Assembly (NCBI GenBank): GCA_031548365.1
Contig: JAVBRD010000003.1
Location: forward strand, 1-64,000
Direction of reading: 5' to 3'
Source of the DNA: JAVBRD01 sp031548365
GTDB lineage: Bacteria; Bacillota; Clostridia; Christensenellales; UBA1750
DNA: 64,000 nucleotides
In this document: one piece after another, positions 43,008 through 52,093 of the stretch
Numbering within the stretch: the first letter of the stretch is position 1
How the letters are laid out: each line of letters begins with the position of its first letter
Program-made: the position numbers and the translations under genes
The notes under the pieces: generated by a model
Told to the model about the DNA's origin: nothing
Seen by the model: the letters and a program-made list of their open reading frames with translations, nothing else
Databases searched by the model: none

Positions 43008-43885
43008 TGAAGAAGGCCATTGACGCGCTGATCGAAGGCATACAAAGGACTGGCAACCCCGTCTGCGTCGGGCTGGACACGCAGGTGTCCCATCTGCCGG
43101 CGGAGCTCGGCGGCGCGGCCGCGGCGGACGCCATCCTGACGTACAACAAGAGATTGATCGACGGCCTCGCCGACCTCATCCCCTCGGTCAAAGTCCAGAT
43201 CGCGTACTACGAGATACTCGGCCTCGCGGGCCTGAACGCGTTCGCCGAAACGCTCAAGTACGCGCGGAGCGCGGGGCTGACGGTTATCGCGGACGCTAAA
43301 CGAAACGACATCGGCGCGACCGCGGAGGCGTACGCGGCGGCCTTCCTGGGCGCGGGCGACTTTTCGGCGGACTTCGTCACCGTCAACCCCTACCTTGGAA
43401 GCGACGGCGTGCTCCCATTCGTCGCGGCGGGCAAGGAAAGCGGAGGCGGGATTTTCTGCCTGGTCAAAACGTCCAATCCCTCCAGCGGAGAGCTGCAAAA
43501 CCTCCCGCTCGAGGGGGGAAAACCCGTCTACGCGCACATGGGCGAAATGGTGTCCGCGTGGGGGAAAGACACTGTCGGGGAACACGGCTACTCATCCGTG
43601 GGCGCGGTCGTGGGTGCGACCTACCCTGAGGAGGGCGAGAAGCTGCGCGAGGCCCTGCCGCACACGTTCTTCCTCATCCCCGGCTATGGCGCGCAGGGCG
43701 GAACAGCCAAAGATATCGCGCTGTGCTTTGACAAAAACGGCGTGGGCGGCGTGGTCAACGCCTCGCGCTCCGTGCTCGCGGCCTGGAAGAAAACTCCCGA
43801 CAAGGACGCGGTGGCCGCGGCGCGCGAAGAAACGCTGCGCATGCGCGATGATTTGATGAGCGCCATCGCGAAAAAACGCGCATGA
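43004..43885 (+). CDS. pyrF: Orotidine 5'-phosphate decarboxylase, long (type 2) form
   Basis: Converts OMP to UMP. The catalytic signature is IADAKRNDIGATAEAY (about residues 94-109), followed by VTVNPYLGSDG. At 293 aa it belongs to the longer subfamily rather than the 230-aa Bacillus type. It starts with ATGATG, and overlaps the next gene by ATGA. Confidence 0.95.
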   Translation: MMKKAIDALIEGIQRTGNPVCVGLDTQVSHLPAELGGAAAADAILTYNKRLIDGLADLIPSVKVQIAYYEILGLAGLNAFAETLKYARSAGLTVIADAKRNDIGATAEAYAAAFLGAGDFSADFVTVNPYLGSDGVLPFVAAGKESGGGIFCLVKTSNPSSGELQNLPLEGGKPVYAHMGEMVSAWGKDTVGEHGYSSVGAVVGATYPEEGEKLREALPHTFFLIPGYGAQGGTAKDIALCFDKNGVGGVVNASRSVLAAWKKTPDKDAVAAAREETLRMRDDLMSAIAKKRA

Positions 43886-44613
43886 GGGGAAAGAAAGCCG
43901 TGCTCTTTGACGCGGGGCAGACGCTGCTCCGCTTTGAGCCGGACCGCGTGAGCATGCTCATCGGGCGGTGCGCGGCGCTCGGGATTACCCTTCATCAAGC
44001 CGTGGCGCGCAAGGCCGTCGCCGCGTCCGAGCTGTGGATGGGGGAGCAGATCAAAAGCGAAAACGCCGGCGCGCCCCGTTTATCGGACGAGGAGATCACG
44101 CGCGGGCTGGACGGCGCGATGGCGGGCGTGATCGCGGGTGACGACCGGGAAACTCTCGCGGAAAGGCTGTTTGGCGTGCCGTGGGCGACGCAGGAGATCA
44201 GGCCGTTTCCCGACGCGGTGGATACGCTTGAGAAACTCAAAACCGCCGGATACCGCCTCGCGATCGTGAGCAACTGGTCGGGCGCGCTCGCGGATGTGCT
44301 GGATGAGCTGGGGCTGACTGAGTACTTCGAGCAAATTGTCATATCGGAAGTGGAGGGCGTGTCCAAGCCCGATCCGCGCATCATCAAAATCGCGCTGGAG
44401 CGTATGGCGGTTTCGCCGGACGAAGCCGTGTATGTGGGCGATCACCCGTATGACGTCCTCTGCGCCAAGGAGGCGGGCGTGGATGCGATCTGGATAGCGA
44501 ACGAGGACGCCGTCCTCCCGCCCGGCGTGCCGTACGCCGAGGACGCGCGCGTGCAGACGCTGACCGGGCTTCTGCCGATCTTCGCCGCAAATGAACAGGG
44601 GGTGCTTGGTTGA
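43882..44613 (+). CDS. HAD-family hydrolase inside the pyr operon
   Basis: A 243-aa haloacid-dehalogenase-type phosphatase. Motif I is FDAGQTLL, so the usual second Asp of D-x-D is Gly; motif II is IVSNWSG, motif III has Lys in SKPD, and motif IV is GDHPYDV. It is translationally coupled to both pyrF and pyrK (ATGA and TTGA overlaps). A nucleotide or sugar-phosphate substrate linked to pyrimidine flux is plausible. Members with DAGxT in motif I are known, but loss of the acid/base Asp leaves its activity open. Confidence 0.85.
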   Translation: MRGKKAVLFDAGQTLLRFEPDRVSMLIGRCAALGITLHQAVARKAVAASELWMGEQIKSENAGAPRLSDEEITRGLDGAMAGVIAGDDRETLAERLFGVPWATQEIRPFPDAVDTLEKLKTAGYRLAIVSNWSGALADVLDELGLTEYFEQIVISEVEGVSKPDPRIIKIALERMAVSPDEAVYVGDHPYDVLCAKEAGVDAIWIANEDAVLPPGVPYAEDARVQTLTGLLPIFAANEQGVLG

Positions 44614-45389
44614 ATCCATGGCTGCTGCCGCGCGCGGCGCGCGTCATCCACCGCGAGAAAATCGCCGCCGACATGGTGCGCATTGAGCTGGCCGACGCCT
44701 TGCCGGGCGGGGGGATACCCGAACCGGGCAGTTTTGTCCACATCCGCGTGCCGAACTCGCCCGACATGCTCCTTCGCCGCCCGATCTCGCTCATGTCGGC
44801 GCGCGATGGCGTGCTCGTGCTGGGCGTGCAGCCCAAGGGCGAGGGCACAAAACGCGTCTGCGCGCTGCGCGAGGGTGACGAACTCGACATCATGGGGCCG
44901 ATGGGCAAAGGCTTCGCGGTCGGTCCCGTGCAAAAGAAAATCTGGCTGGTGGGCGGGGGGCTGGGTGTCGCGCCACTCGTTTACGCGGCGGAGCGTTTCG
45001 GTGGGGAAAAAACCGCTTATCTGGGCTTTCGCACAGCCGCGCATGTTTACGGCGCGCCCGATTTTGAGGCGTGCGGCGTGCGCGTTTGCGTCGCGAGCGA
45101 CGACGGGAGCGCGGGGCATCACGGGCTCGTGACCGCGCTTCTTGAGCGCGACAAAGCGGACAGGCCCGACATCATCCTGGCGTGCGGGCCCGCGCCCATG
45201 CTTAAAGCGGTGCAGGCGTTCGCGCAAAGGGAGAACACCGCGTGCCAGCTCTCATTGGAGGAACGCATGGCGTGCGGCGTGGGCGCGTGCCTTGTGTGCA
45301 ACTGCAAGACGCTGACCAAGGACGGCTGGACGTACCGCCGCGTGTGCAAGGACGGCCCCGTGTTTGATTCAAGGGAGGTGGCGCTTTGA
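44610..45389 (+). CDS. pyrK: Dihydroorotate dehydrogenase electron transfer subunit PyrK
   Basis: FAD- and [2Fe-2S]-binding partner of PyrD that passes electrons to NAD+. The flavin site is LRRPISLMS, the nucleotide site is VGGGLGVAPLV, and the cluster cysteines lie in MACGVGACLVCNCKT and RRVCKDGPVF. Its length is 259 aa. TTG start at 44610, overlapping the HAD gene stop. It ends at the pyrD start. Confidence 0.95.
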   Translation: MNPWLLPRAARVIHREKIAADMVRIELADALPGGGIPEPGSFVHIRVPNSPDMLLRRPISLMSARDGVLVLGVQPKGEGTKRVCALREGDELDIMGPMGKGFAVGPVQKKIWLVGGGLGVAPLVYAAERFGGEKTAYLGFRTAAHVYGAPDFEACGVRVCVASDDGSAGHHGLVTALLERDKADRPDIILACGPAPMLKAVQAFAQRENTACQLSLEERMACGVGACLVCNCKTLTKDGWTYRRVCKDGPVFDSREVAL

Positions 45390-46297
45390 TGAACCTCTCG
45401 GTGGACATCTGCGGCGTGCGCATGAAAAACCCCGTGATCGCCGCGTCCGGTACCTTCGGATTTGGCCGCGAGTACGACGAGGTTTTCGACATCGCGCGCC
45501 TCGGCGGCCTATCGGTCAAGGGCTTGACGCTCGCGCCGCGCACAGGCAACGCGCCCGCGAGGGTCGCGCAAACGCCTTCCGGCATGCTCAACAGCGTGGG
45601 GCTCCAAAATCCGGGCGTGGACGCGTTTGTCGCGGAGGAGCTGCCCTGGCTGCTCGAAAAGGATATCGCCGTCATCGCCAACATCGCGGGTTCCACGCTT
45701 GACGACTACGTGAAAATGGCGGAAAAGCTTGCGCCCACCGCCGTTCACCTCATCGAACTCAACATATCATGCCCCAACGTCAAAGAGGGCGGCATCGCGT
45801 TCGGCGTGCGCCCCGAGAGCGTGCGCGAGGTGACGCGCGCCGTCAAGGCGGCGTCAAAACAACCGCTCATTGTCAAGCTCTCCCCCAACGTCGCCGACAT
45901 CGCGGAAAACGCGCGCGCGGCCGAGGACGGCGGGGCGGATGGCGTGTCCCTCATTAATACCCTCACGGGCATGATGGTGGACGTGCGCGCGCGCAAGCCC
46001 GTGCTGGCCAACGTGGTGGGCGGATTGTCCGGCCCAGCGATTCTGCCCGTGGCGCTGCGCATGGTATATCAGGCATCGCGCGCGGTGAAAATCCCCGTGA
46101 TCGGCATGGGCGGCATTTCAACCGGGGAGGACGCGGTCGCGCACATGCTCTGCGGCGCGAGCGCGGTCATGGTCGGCACCGCCGGTTTTGCGGACCCGCT
46201 CGCGTTTGCGCGCGTCGCGGATGAAATCAGGGCCTACATGGCCCAAAACGGCGTGGCCGATGTGCGCGAGCTGGTGGGCGCGCTCAAAACGGAGTAA
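45389..46297 (+). CDS. pyrD: Dihydroorotate dehydrogenase catalytic subunit (class 1B)
   Basis: FMN enzyme of 302 aa. Typical segments are KNPVIAASGTFGFGREY, NISCPNVKEGGIAFG (Asn and the active-site Cys region), and IPVIGMGGISTGEDAV. Pairing with PyrK identifies the NAD-dependent 1B class. ATG 45389 overlaps the last base of the pyrK stop codon and has GGGAGGTGG upstream. Confidence 0.96.
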   Translation: MNLSVDICGVRMKNPVIAASGTFGFGREYDEVFDIARLGGLSVKGLTLAPRTGNAPARVAQTPSGMLNSVGLQNPGVDAFVAEELPWLLEKDIAVIANIAGSTLDDYVKMAEKLAPTAVHLIELNISCPNVKEGGIAFGVRPESVREVTRAVKAASKQPLIVKLSPNVADIAENARAAEDGGADGVSLINTLTGMMVDVRARKPVLANVVGGLSGPAILPVALRMVYQASRAVKIPVIGMGGISTGEDAVAHMLCGASAVMVGTAGFADPLAFARVADEIRAYMAQNGVADVRELVGALKTE

Positions 46298-46388
46298 GGG
46301 GAACAAGGGGACGCCTTCGATGGCGACGCATCACCGGATACCATCGCTCGCGACGCGCGCGGGACGAACAAAAAGGAGACGGATTGAC

Positions 46389-46961
46389 ATGACGAAGGAT
46401 AAAGCGTTTTCGATTCTTACACAGACAGGCGCCGCGCTCGAGGGACATTTCCTGCTCACATCCGGGCGGCACTCCAACCGCTACATGCAGTGCGCGCGGC
46501 TGTTTGAGAGCCCGGCATCCGCGGGCGAGATGTGCGCGGATCTGGCGGTTCAGCTCAAAGACATGCGTGTGGATATCGTCGTCGGGCCCGCGCTGGGCGG
46601 CATCATCATGGCGTTTGAGCTTGCGCGCCAGCTGGGCGTGAAGAACGTGTTCGCCGAGCGGGAGGAAGGGCTGATGACGCTCCGCCGCGGGTTCACCATT
46701 GAAAAAGGCGCCAGATGCGTGATCTCCGAGGACGCCGTGACCACGGGCGGATCGGTGCGCGAAGTCATGGAAGTCGTGCGCAAAGCGGGCGGGGAAGTGG
46801 TGGCCGTGGCGGCCGTCGTCGACCGCTCCGCCGGGAAGGTGGACTTCGGTGTGCCCTTCGTCTCTGTGCTCTCCGTGGACGTTGAGTCCTGGCCCGCGGA
46901 CGCGTGCCCGCTCTGCGCGGAGGGTTCAAAGCCCGTCAAGCCCGGCAGCCGCAGGGTTTGA
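46389..46961 (+). CDS. pyrE: Orotate phosphoribosyltransferase
   Basis: Makes OMP from orotate and PRPP. The PRPP loop reads VISEDAVTTGGS, and GHFLLTSGRHSNRYMQC and VVGPALGGI are conserved. The length of 190 aa is normal. ATG 46389 follows AAAAGGAG. It lies 91 bp after pyrD and closes the operon. Confidence 0.96.
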   Translation: MTKDKAFSILTQTGAALEGHFLLTSGRHSNRYMQCARLFESPASAGEMCADLAVQLKDMRVDIVVGPALGGIIMAFELARQLGVKNVFAEREEGLMTLRRGFTIEKGARCVISEDAVTTGGSVREVMEVVRKAGGEVVAVAAVVDRSAGKVDFGVPFVSVLSVDVESWPADACPLCAEGSKPVKPGSRRV

Positions 46962-47326
46962 TGAGGGGCGGGGTTTAGCAGGCCCGCTCCGCGCATAGAC
47001 TAACCCTGAGCGCGGCGAGCGCTCCCCGCGCCGCTTGAAGATCAACCCGGCATTCGGGGAAGCCGGAGGATCGCCTCCCGGTTTCCGGGCGTACCGGGTT
47101 CGGGTTTCGGCATACGCGACTTCGTCTTCAAGCGGAACCGCTGTCGGCGGAAACGCCCGCGTGGCGAAGCGGAGCGGCTCAAGCCTCCGCGCGCTTGTAC
47201 GGCAGTTTTGAAAGGACATGGAGCGTACCACTTGCGCCGCAAAATGGTGCGCGACCGGCTTAACCGCCGGGTGTTCCGGCGTTCCGCGACGCCCCGGCTC
47301 ACCCAGCGCGTACCCAAGGAGGGTGC
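46962..47326. other. 365-bp non-coding stretch with nested inverted repeats
   Basis: No gene is supported here. CCGCTTGAAGA (47031-47041) pairs perfectly with TCTTCAAGCGG (47125-47135). Inside, AACCCGG (47044-47050) pairs with CCGGGTT (47094-47100), and the middle holds shorter G+C-rich hairpins. The structure could be an RNA fold, a transcription end for the pyr operon, or a small palindromic repeat element. No T tract follows it. Confidence 0.7.
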
Positions 47327-48367
47327 ATGGACAATTTTTTCCGGCGCGTCTGGATCCTTGTATTCATCGGGCTTGGCGTGCTCATCATCTGGTGGGCGCG
47401 CGGCGCGCTGCTCTCGGCGGGAACACTCCTGCTCGCCGGGCTGACGTTCGGCTATTTGTGCAGCCCCGTCGCGCTCTTTCTTGAAAAGCGCAAAGTCAAG
47501 CCCGCGTTTGCGGCGATACTCGCGGTTCTCTGCGGCATCGTGGCGGTCGCGCTCTTCCTCGTGCTCGCCGTGCCGGTTATCTTCAGGCAGGCGCAGGCGC
47601 TGCTCCTTTCTTTGCCGCAGTACCTTGACGTCGTGGCCACCCTCCTCGCCACGCTCAACGCGTGGCTTCTGGACCGGGGCATCATCGAAACGGCGTTTAC
47701 CATCGACATCGCCGCGCAAACGCAGCAGATCGCGCAGGGCATCATGCGCTGGTCGGGCACGATGGTGCGCGTCGTGCCCAACGGCCTCGCGCGCGCCATC
47801 CTCACGCCCGTGATCGGGTTTTACTTCATCAAGGACAGGAAATGGTTCATCGACCGCATCCTGCACATCGTCCCGCTGCGCAGGCGGCATATCGCCGTCA
47901 ACGCGGGCCGCGCGATCCACGAGGTGCTCCGGCACTACATCGGCGGGCAGATCACCGTGGCCGCCATCACGGGCGCGCTCACGGGAATCGCGTTTATGCT
48001 GCTCGGTGTGGAGGGCTTCGTCGTTCTGGGCATTCTGATGGCGTTGTGCGATCTGATCCCCGTGGTCGGGCCGTGGCTTGGCGCGGTTCCCGCGCTCGCC
48101 GTGGCCGCGAGCGGCGGTCTGTGGCTCGTGGCGCTGGTTGGCGCTACGATATTCCTGATTCAGCAGCTTGAGAACACCATCATATCCCCCCGCATCGTGG
48201 GCTCGCGCGCCGGGCTGCACCCCGTTGTGGTCATCAGCGCGCTGTTTGTCGGCGGTGGACTGCTGGGCGTTGCGGGCATGTTTTTTTCCATCCCGTTTGT
48301 GCTCGTGGTGCGTTCCGTTGTGCGCGCGGTGCGCCAGGACCGGCTCTATCCCGAAGAGCGTAAATAG
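47327..48367 (+). CDS. AI-2E family transporter (UPF0118 permease)
   Basis: A 346-aa protein with about seven or eight membrane helices. The family pattern is clear: two N-terminal helices, a long soluble segment (about 95-150), FYFIKDRKWFIDRI, then GQITVAAITGALTGIAFMLLGV, LCDLIPVVGPWLG and the C-terminal LENTIISPRIVGSRAGLHP. Substrates vary and are often unknown. ATG 47327 follows AAGGAGGG. Confidence 0.92.
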   Translation: MDNFFRRVWILVFIGLGVLIIWWARGALLSAGTLLLAGLTFGYLCSPVALFLEKRKVKPAFAAILAVLCGIVAVALFLVLAVPVIFRQAQALLLSLPQYLDVVATLLATLNAWLLDRGIIETAFTIDIAAQTQQIAQGIMRWSGTMVRVVPNGLARAILTPVIGFYFIKDRKWFIDRILHIVPLRRRHIAVNAGRAIHEVLRHYIGGQITVAAITGALTGIAFMLLGVEGFVVLGILMALCDLIPVVGPWLGAVPALAVAASGGLWLVALVGATIFLIQQLENTIISPRIVGSRAGLHPVVVISALFVGGGLLGVAGMFFSIPFVLVVRSVVRAVRQDRLYPEERK

Positions 48368-48436
48368 GCACCGCTGCATGGGCCGCGCGGTTGCTTGCGC
48401 CGCACAGCTTCGCTGTGTCGCCCCGACGCAAAACGT

Positions 48437-48465
48437 TTGTCATTTTTCGTCTCTCGGTGTATAAT
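48437..48465 (+). promoter_or_regulatory. Sigma-A-type promoter of the ireB-ruvX unit
   Basis: TTGTCA (48437-48442) and a perfect TATAAT (48460-48465) are 17 bp apart; start near 48472. A CACAGC/GCTGTG hairpin (48403-48417) upstream may end the permease transcript. Confidence 0.8.
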
Positions 48466-48493
48466 GCTTTAAGCGGTACGCAGCGGGAAGGTA

Positions 48494-48766
48494 GTGAGCA
48501 TGATGAGCAAGTTCGATGAAACGATGCAGTTTCGGTTTACCAATGCGGGTATTCAGACGGCGCACGACATTTTGGCGCAGGTTTACGAAGCGCTCAAGGA
48601 AAAGGGGTATGACCCCATCAGTCAGATCGTGGGCTACCTGATCTCCGGCGACCCGACGTACATCACCAGTCACAACAACGCTCGCTCCCTGATCCGCCGT
48701 TTGGAACGCGATGAGCTGATGGATGAGATCGTCCGTTTCTATTTAGAGGAGAATTTCGGGTCATAG
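48494..48766 (+). CDS. IreB family regulatory protein (UPF0297, YrzL)
   Basis: A 90-aa protein with the family core FDETMQF, VYEALKEKGYDPISQIVGYLISGDPTYI and RRLERDEL. In Enterococcus IreB is phosphorylated by the Ser/Thr kinase IreK and affects cephalosporin tolerance. It is followed by ruvX and a DUF1292 gene, the conserved Firmicutes order. GTG 48494 or the ATG two codons later may start it. Confidence 0.93.
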   Translation: MSMMSKFDETMQFRFTNAGIQTAHDILAQVYEALKEKGYDPISQIVGYLISGDPTYITSHNNARSLIRRLERDELMDEIVRFYLEENFGS

Positions 48767-48850
48767 CGCGGCCCGTGGGACACGCGTCGGGTGCGGTGTC
48801 AATTTTGTTGACACCGCCGATGTTTTGGAACGTATGATGATGGAGGCCCT

Positions 48851-49258
48851 TTGAGAATACTTGCGTTGGATGTGGGCGAAAAGCGGATCGGACTTGCGGT
48901 GAGCGATGCGCTCGGCATCACCGCGCAGGGGCTTGAGACGTATGCGCGCGTGTCGCGCGAAAAGGACTTGGAGCGCATCGCTGAGATGTATGCCTCGTAC
49001 GGCTGCGGGCTCGCGGTGCTCGGTCTTCCGCTCAACATGGACGGAAGCGAGGGCCCTCAGGCGGAACGGTCGGAGCGCTTTGGCCAGATGCTGGCCGAGC
49101 GCGGGCTGACGGTCGCGTTTCAGGATGAGCGGCTGACGTCGCGCGCGGCCACGCAAGCGCTGATCGCGGGCGGTGTGCGCCGCGAAAACAGGAAAGGCAA
49201 GGTCGACCGACTGGCTGCCGTGCTCATTTTGCAAAGCTACATGGAAAGGAACAGGTGA
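48851..49258 (+). CDS. ruvX: Putative pre-16S rRNA nuclease / Holliday junction resolvase RuvX (YqgF)
   Basis: RNase H-fold protein of 135 aa. Catalytic-type motifs are ILALDVGEKRIGLAVSD, VLGLPLNMDGSEGPQA and QDERLTSRAA, with a final Asp in KVDRLAAVLIL. TTG start at 48851 after GGAGG. Overlaps the next gene by 4 bp (GTGA). Confidence 0.95.
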   Translation: MRILALDVGEKRIGLAVSDALGITAQGLETYARVSREKDLERIAEMYASYGCGLAVLGLPLNMDGSEGPQAERSERFGQMLAERGLTVAFQDERLTSRAATQALIAGGVRRENRKGKVDRLAAVLILQSYMERNR

Positions 49259-49560
49259 CCGATATGGCCGGCAATCGCGATTTGACGCTGGACGATTTTG
49301 AGACAAGCGTTGTGGAACTGACCGATGAGGAGGGAAACGTCGTCGCGTTTGACCACATCGCCACGGTGGAGTATCAGGGACACAGCTACGTGCTGCTGGT
49401 CCCGGCGGAAGAGACCGATGATGAAGAGGGCGACGTGGTGATCCTGAGGATTGTTCCCGGTCAGACCGAGGACACCTACGAGACGGTGGACGATGACCTG
49501 CTGCTGCAGGAAGTGTTCAACCACTTCGCCGATATGTCGGAACAGGACGACGCGGACTGA
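49255..49560 (+). CDS. DUF1292 protein (YrzB family)
   Basis: Acidic 101-aa protein with the DUF1292 pattern: VVELTDEEGNVVAFDHIATVEYQGHSYVLL then DVVILRI and the C-terminal LLQEVFNHF. Function unknown. It is translationally coupled to ruvX by a GTGA overlap. Confidence 0.92.
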   Translation: MTDMAGNRDLTLDDFETSVVELTDEEGNVVAFDHIATVEYQGHSYVLLVPAEETDDEEGDVVILRIVPGQTEDTYETVDDDLLLQEVFNHFADMSEQDDAD

Positions 49561-49652
49561 CGTATCCCGCGGTTTGAAGATGCGGCGTCAGCACGGTGTG
49601 TTGACGCTTTTTGTTATCCTGCGGCGTATCATTTAGCGTGAGGAGGTGCGCG

Positions 49653-52085
49653 ATGCGCAGCGCGTTGCCCGGCAGACACTGGTTTGTTCCCCGCGTCACC
49701 CTGAGCGAGGAGCCGCCGCGGTTTTTGGGCGTGTCCCCCGTTCTCTCGCGCTTGCTCAGCCAGCGGGGCATTCGCTCGCAGGATCAGGCGGACGCGTTTT
49801 TGTCCCCGGAAAAAGGCGCGCTTACAGCAGCCACATTGTTACCGGACATCGATAAAGCCGCTGAACGCATCCTTTGCGCGCTTGAGCGACGCGAGCGCAT
49901 CGCGGTTTTCGGAGACTACGACGCCGACGGCGTGTGCGCGACCGCGCTCTTGGTCAGCGCGCTGAGAAAACACGGCGGGGATGTGTTCTACATCATCCCG
50001 TCGCGGCACGCCGAGGGTTACGGCCTGAGCGCGACCGCCGTGGAAGCCATCGCCAATCAAGCCGCGCTCCTCATCACGGTGGACAACGGCATATCCGCGC
50101 ACGCGGAAGCAAGGCTTTGCCGCGAGCGCGGCCTCGACCTGATCATCACGGACCATCACATGCCGTCGGACGAGTTGCCCGACGCGCTCGCGATCGTCAA
50201 CCCCAAGCGCAGGGACGCCGACCCCGCCTCCTACGACGGCCTGTGCGGCGCGGGCGTCGCGGGGCGGCTTGTCGAGCGGCTCTTCGGCCCGGAAGCGCTC
50301 GATGAGGTCATGGACCTTGTCGCGCTCGCGACCGTGGCCGATATTGTGCCGCTGTTGGGCGATAACCGACTGTTGGTCGCCAGAGGACTGGAGCGCATCA
50401 ACAGCGAGCAGCGCAGGTCGGGTATGGAAGCGCTTGTGCGCCAGGCCGGTCATGCGGCGGGACAGGAGCTGACCGCGGGCGACATCGCCTACAAGCTTGC
50501 GCCGCGCATTAACGCGGGCGGGCGTCTCGCGGGCGGGGGAGATGCAGTGGGCATGCTTTTGCACCCGAGCGTGGAGGAAGCAGCCGCGCTCGCCGCGAAG
50601 CTCGAGGACGTCAACGCTCAGCGCCGCTCGCTGGAGGCGCGCATGTTTGATGAAGCGTGCGAGCGCGTGGATGGCGGGGAGGCCGATCTCGCGCGTGAGC
50701 GGTGCATCGTGCTCTCAAAGGCGGACTGGAACGTGGGCGTTGTGGGCATTGTCGCGTCCAGACTGGTCGAGCGCTACGGCGTGCCTGCGTTTCTTTTCGG
50801 GCTGGACGCGGAGGGCGGGATGGCGACCGGCTCCGCGCGCGGCGTGCCCGGTGTGCACCTCTTTGACCTGCTCAGGCGGCATGAGCGCCTGCTCGCGCGC
50901 TACGGCGGGCACGAGCTGGCCGCGGGCATGACGCTGGAAGCTTCCAAGCTGCCCGACCTTCGGTCGGGATTAAACGACGCGCTGCGGGAGTTGGACAGCG
51001 ACGTGTTCCTGCCCAAGTCCGCGTACGACGCGGAGCTTTCGCTCGAGGATGTCACGCTGGAGCTGTGCGCGGAGATTGAGCGAATGCAGCCTTTCGGCGC
51101 GGGCAACCCTAAACCCGTTTTTTTGTCGCGCGGCATCAAAGCCACGCATGTGCGGAAAGTGGGTGCGGACGGGTCGCATGTCCAGCTGACATTCGAAGGC
51201 AACCGCGCGCCGCAGGGCGTTGCGTTCTCCGCGGGTGACCGCACGGCGGAGCTGAACATGCGCTTTGACGCGATCGTGCAGGCGAGCCGCAAGGAGTGGC
51301 GCGGGCAGGTCAAGGCGCAGGTGGTGCTCCGCGAGTTCACATGCTCTGCCAAGGCGTCTTTGGAAGCGCTCAAAGCCGACAACGAGGATGTTTTGCGTGC
51401 TTTTTTGCGGTCATTGGCGTATAATGCGTGTATCCTGCCGAAAGAGGGCGGCCCGCCCTCATCGGGAGACGATTTGCGACGGCTTTTGAGCGCGCTGATG
51501 CGTGATCCGCGTGGGACGGTGTTCCTCTGCTATTGTGTGAGCACGGCGGAGCGGCTCGTGGACCGGATGTCCAGAGACGGTGCCGCGCATCGGATATCGG
51601 TGTTCACCGGCGCGCCCCCGTACGATCCCCGCGCGCTCGGGTGCGTCGTGGTCGGGCCGGATCCGGCGTCGGAGGGATATGCCCCTTACCGGCGCGCGGT
51701 GTGGCTGGACGGATTACCGACTGACGGTTTGTCGTCTATACTGCCGGTTCGTGAGCAGACTGTCGTCAATCCGGGCGCGCGGCTTGCGCGCATGGCCGGG
51801 GAGATGCTGCCCGATATCGCGCAGATCCGTGCCGTGTACCGCGCGTGCAAATGCGAGGCCGCGGCGGGCGAAACGCTCGCACGGACGCTCTCGCGAGCGG
51901 CGGGCGTTGAGACGGGCAAGGTGCTCGCGTCGCTTGAGGCGCTCGCGGCGTGCGGACTGATCGATCCGGTGGAAAAGAGCGCGCAAAGCGTGAACATGCT
52001 CCCGCCCAAAGCGTGCGACCCCTCATCCTCCCGCGTGATCGAAAATTTGCGTCAACTCGCGGGTAACGCGGAAAAATTGAACTGA
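49653..52085 (+). CDS. recJ: Single-stranded-DNA exonuclease RecJ
   Basis: 5'-3' exonuclease of DNA repair. The DHH-family motifs are VFGDYDADGVCATALL, ITVDNG and ITDHHMPSD, followed by VALATVADIVPL, the DHHA1 glycine signature GGHELAAGMTLE and an OB domain. At 810 aa it has the long C-terminal region of Firmicutes RecJ. ATG 49653 follows AGGAGGTG. apt starts 8 bp after it. Confidence 0.96.
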   Translation: MRSALPGRHWFVPRVTLSEEPPRFLGVSPVLSRLLSQRGIRSQDQADAFLSPEKGALTAATLLPDIDKAAERILCALERRERIAVFGDYDADGVCATALLVSALRKHGGDVFYIIPSRHAEGYGLSATAVEAIANQAALLITVDNGISAHAEARLCRERGLDLIITDHHMPSDELPDALAIVNPKRRDADPASYDGLCGAGVAGRLVERLFGPEALDEVMDLVALATVADIVPLLGDNRLLVARGLERINSEQRRSGMEALVRQAGHAAGQELTAGDIAYKLAPRINAGGRLAGGGDAVGMLLHPSVEEAAALAAKLEDVNAQRRSLEARMFDEACERVDGGEADLARERCIVLSKADWNVGVVGIVASRLVERYGVPAFLFGLDAEGGMATGSARGVPGVHLFDLLRRHERLLARYGGHELAAGMTLEASKLPDLRSGLNDALRELDSDVFLPKSAYDAELSLEDVTLELCAEIERMQPFGAGNPKPVFLSRGIKATHVRKVGADGSHVQLTFEGNRAPQGVAFSAGDRTAELNMRFDAIVQASRKEWRGQVKAQVVLREFTCSAKASLEALKADNEDVLRAFLRSLAYNACILPKEGGPPSSGDDLRRLLSALMRDPRGTVFLCYCVSTAERLVDRMSRDGAAHRISVFTGAPPYDPRALGCVVVGPDPASEGYAPYRRAVWLDGLPTDGLSSILPVREQTVVNPGARLARMAGEMLPDIAQIRAVYRACKCEAAAGETLARTLSRAAGVETGKVLASLEALAACGLIDPVEKSAQSVNMLPPKACDPSSSRVIENLRQLAGNAEKLN

Positions 52086-52093
52086 CTGGAAGT

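Noticed and set aside
49598..49632. Sigma-A promoter before recJ
   Set aside because: TTGACG and TATCAT are present but about 20 bp apart, too far for a normal promoter.
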